From: JAVBSX01 sp031549145
Lineage (GTDB): Bacteria; Planctomycetota; Planctomycetia; Pirellulales; Thermoguttaceae
Assembly: GCA_031549145.1 (NCBI GenBank)
Contig: JAVBQI010000087.1
Location: 1 to 6,826 of the forward strand
Length of the DNA stretch: 6,826 nucleotides
Direction of reading: 5' to 3'
Shown: piece by piece, positions 6,803 to 6,826 of the stretch
How positions within the stretch are numbered: the first letter of the stretch is position 1
Layout of the letters: each line of letters starts with the position of its first letter
Notes under the pieces: generated by a model
The model's input: only the letters and a program-made list of their open reading frames with translations
Told to the model about the DNA's origin: nothing
The model's database searches: none
Program-made: the position numbers and the translations under genes

Positions 6803-6826
6803 ATGTCTCAACCCACTTCCCTCAGT
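6803..6826 (+). CDS. Start of an unidentified gene, truncated by the right window edge
   Basis: Only eight codons are visible, encoding MSQPTSLS, in frame after a well-placed GGAGG and a strong promoter with a leader of about 136 nt. The gene is transcribed divergently from the phosphatase gene. Eight residues do not permit a family assignment, and there is no sign yet of a signal peptide. The reality of the gene rests on the expression signals rather than on the protein sequence. The strong promoter and ribosome binding site suggest higher expression than its neighbours, which is an inference. Confidence 0.7.

Overview
The window looks like chromosomal housekeeping DNA from a member of the Planctomycetota. 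The main support is the Der GTPase: its first G3 region reads ELIDTGGMG, the junction to its KH domain is ATQADISPPT, and its C-terminal block has YQRYLLGALRDELAFGEVP. As I remember them, these match planctomycete Der proteins better than those of other phyla. A ClpC with a UVR segment, mostly missing Shine-Dalgarno sequences, and a moderately high GC content with long open antisense frames all fit. I cannot name a genus.

Layout: (1) 1-1617, plus strand: the C-terminal two-thirds of a ClpC-type AAA+ unfoldase, cut by the left window edge. (2) 1618-1803: intergenic DNA with two back-to-back hairpins, the first terminator-like and the second a 15-bp perfect inverted repeat. (3) 1804-3039, plus: a LarA/DUF2088-family protein, a putative nickel-pincer-cofactor isomerase. 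(4) 3054-4505, minus: der, the double-GTPase ribosome assembly factor, converging on gene 3 with a 14-nt gap. It has a good -10 box of its own. (5) 4621-6531, minus: a membrane sensor phosphatase with Cache, HAMP and SpoIIE-type PP2C domains, upstream of der on the same strand. (6) 6532-6802: a divergent intergenic region with a near-consensus sigma-70 promoter and a long 5' leader. (7) 6803-6826, plus: the first eight codons of a further gene, preceded by a clear GGAGG.

The genes do not form an obvious pathway. They cover protein quality control, a possible hydroxy-acid racemase, ribosome biogenesis and a signalling phosphatase, and probably form several separate transcription units. I found no mobile element, CRISPR array, tRNA or rRNA, and no convincing new multi-gene system. 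The points most worth a second look are a roughly 30-residue charged insertion in the first G domain of Der, the paired hairpins after clpC, the orphan SpoIIE phosphatase, and the promoter and leader in front of the gene cut off at the right edge.
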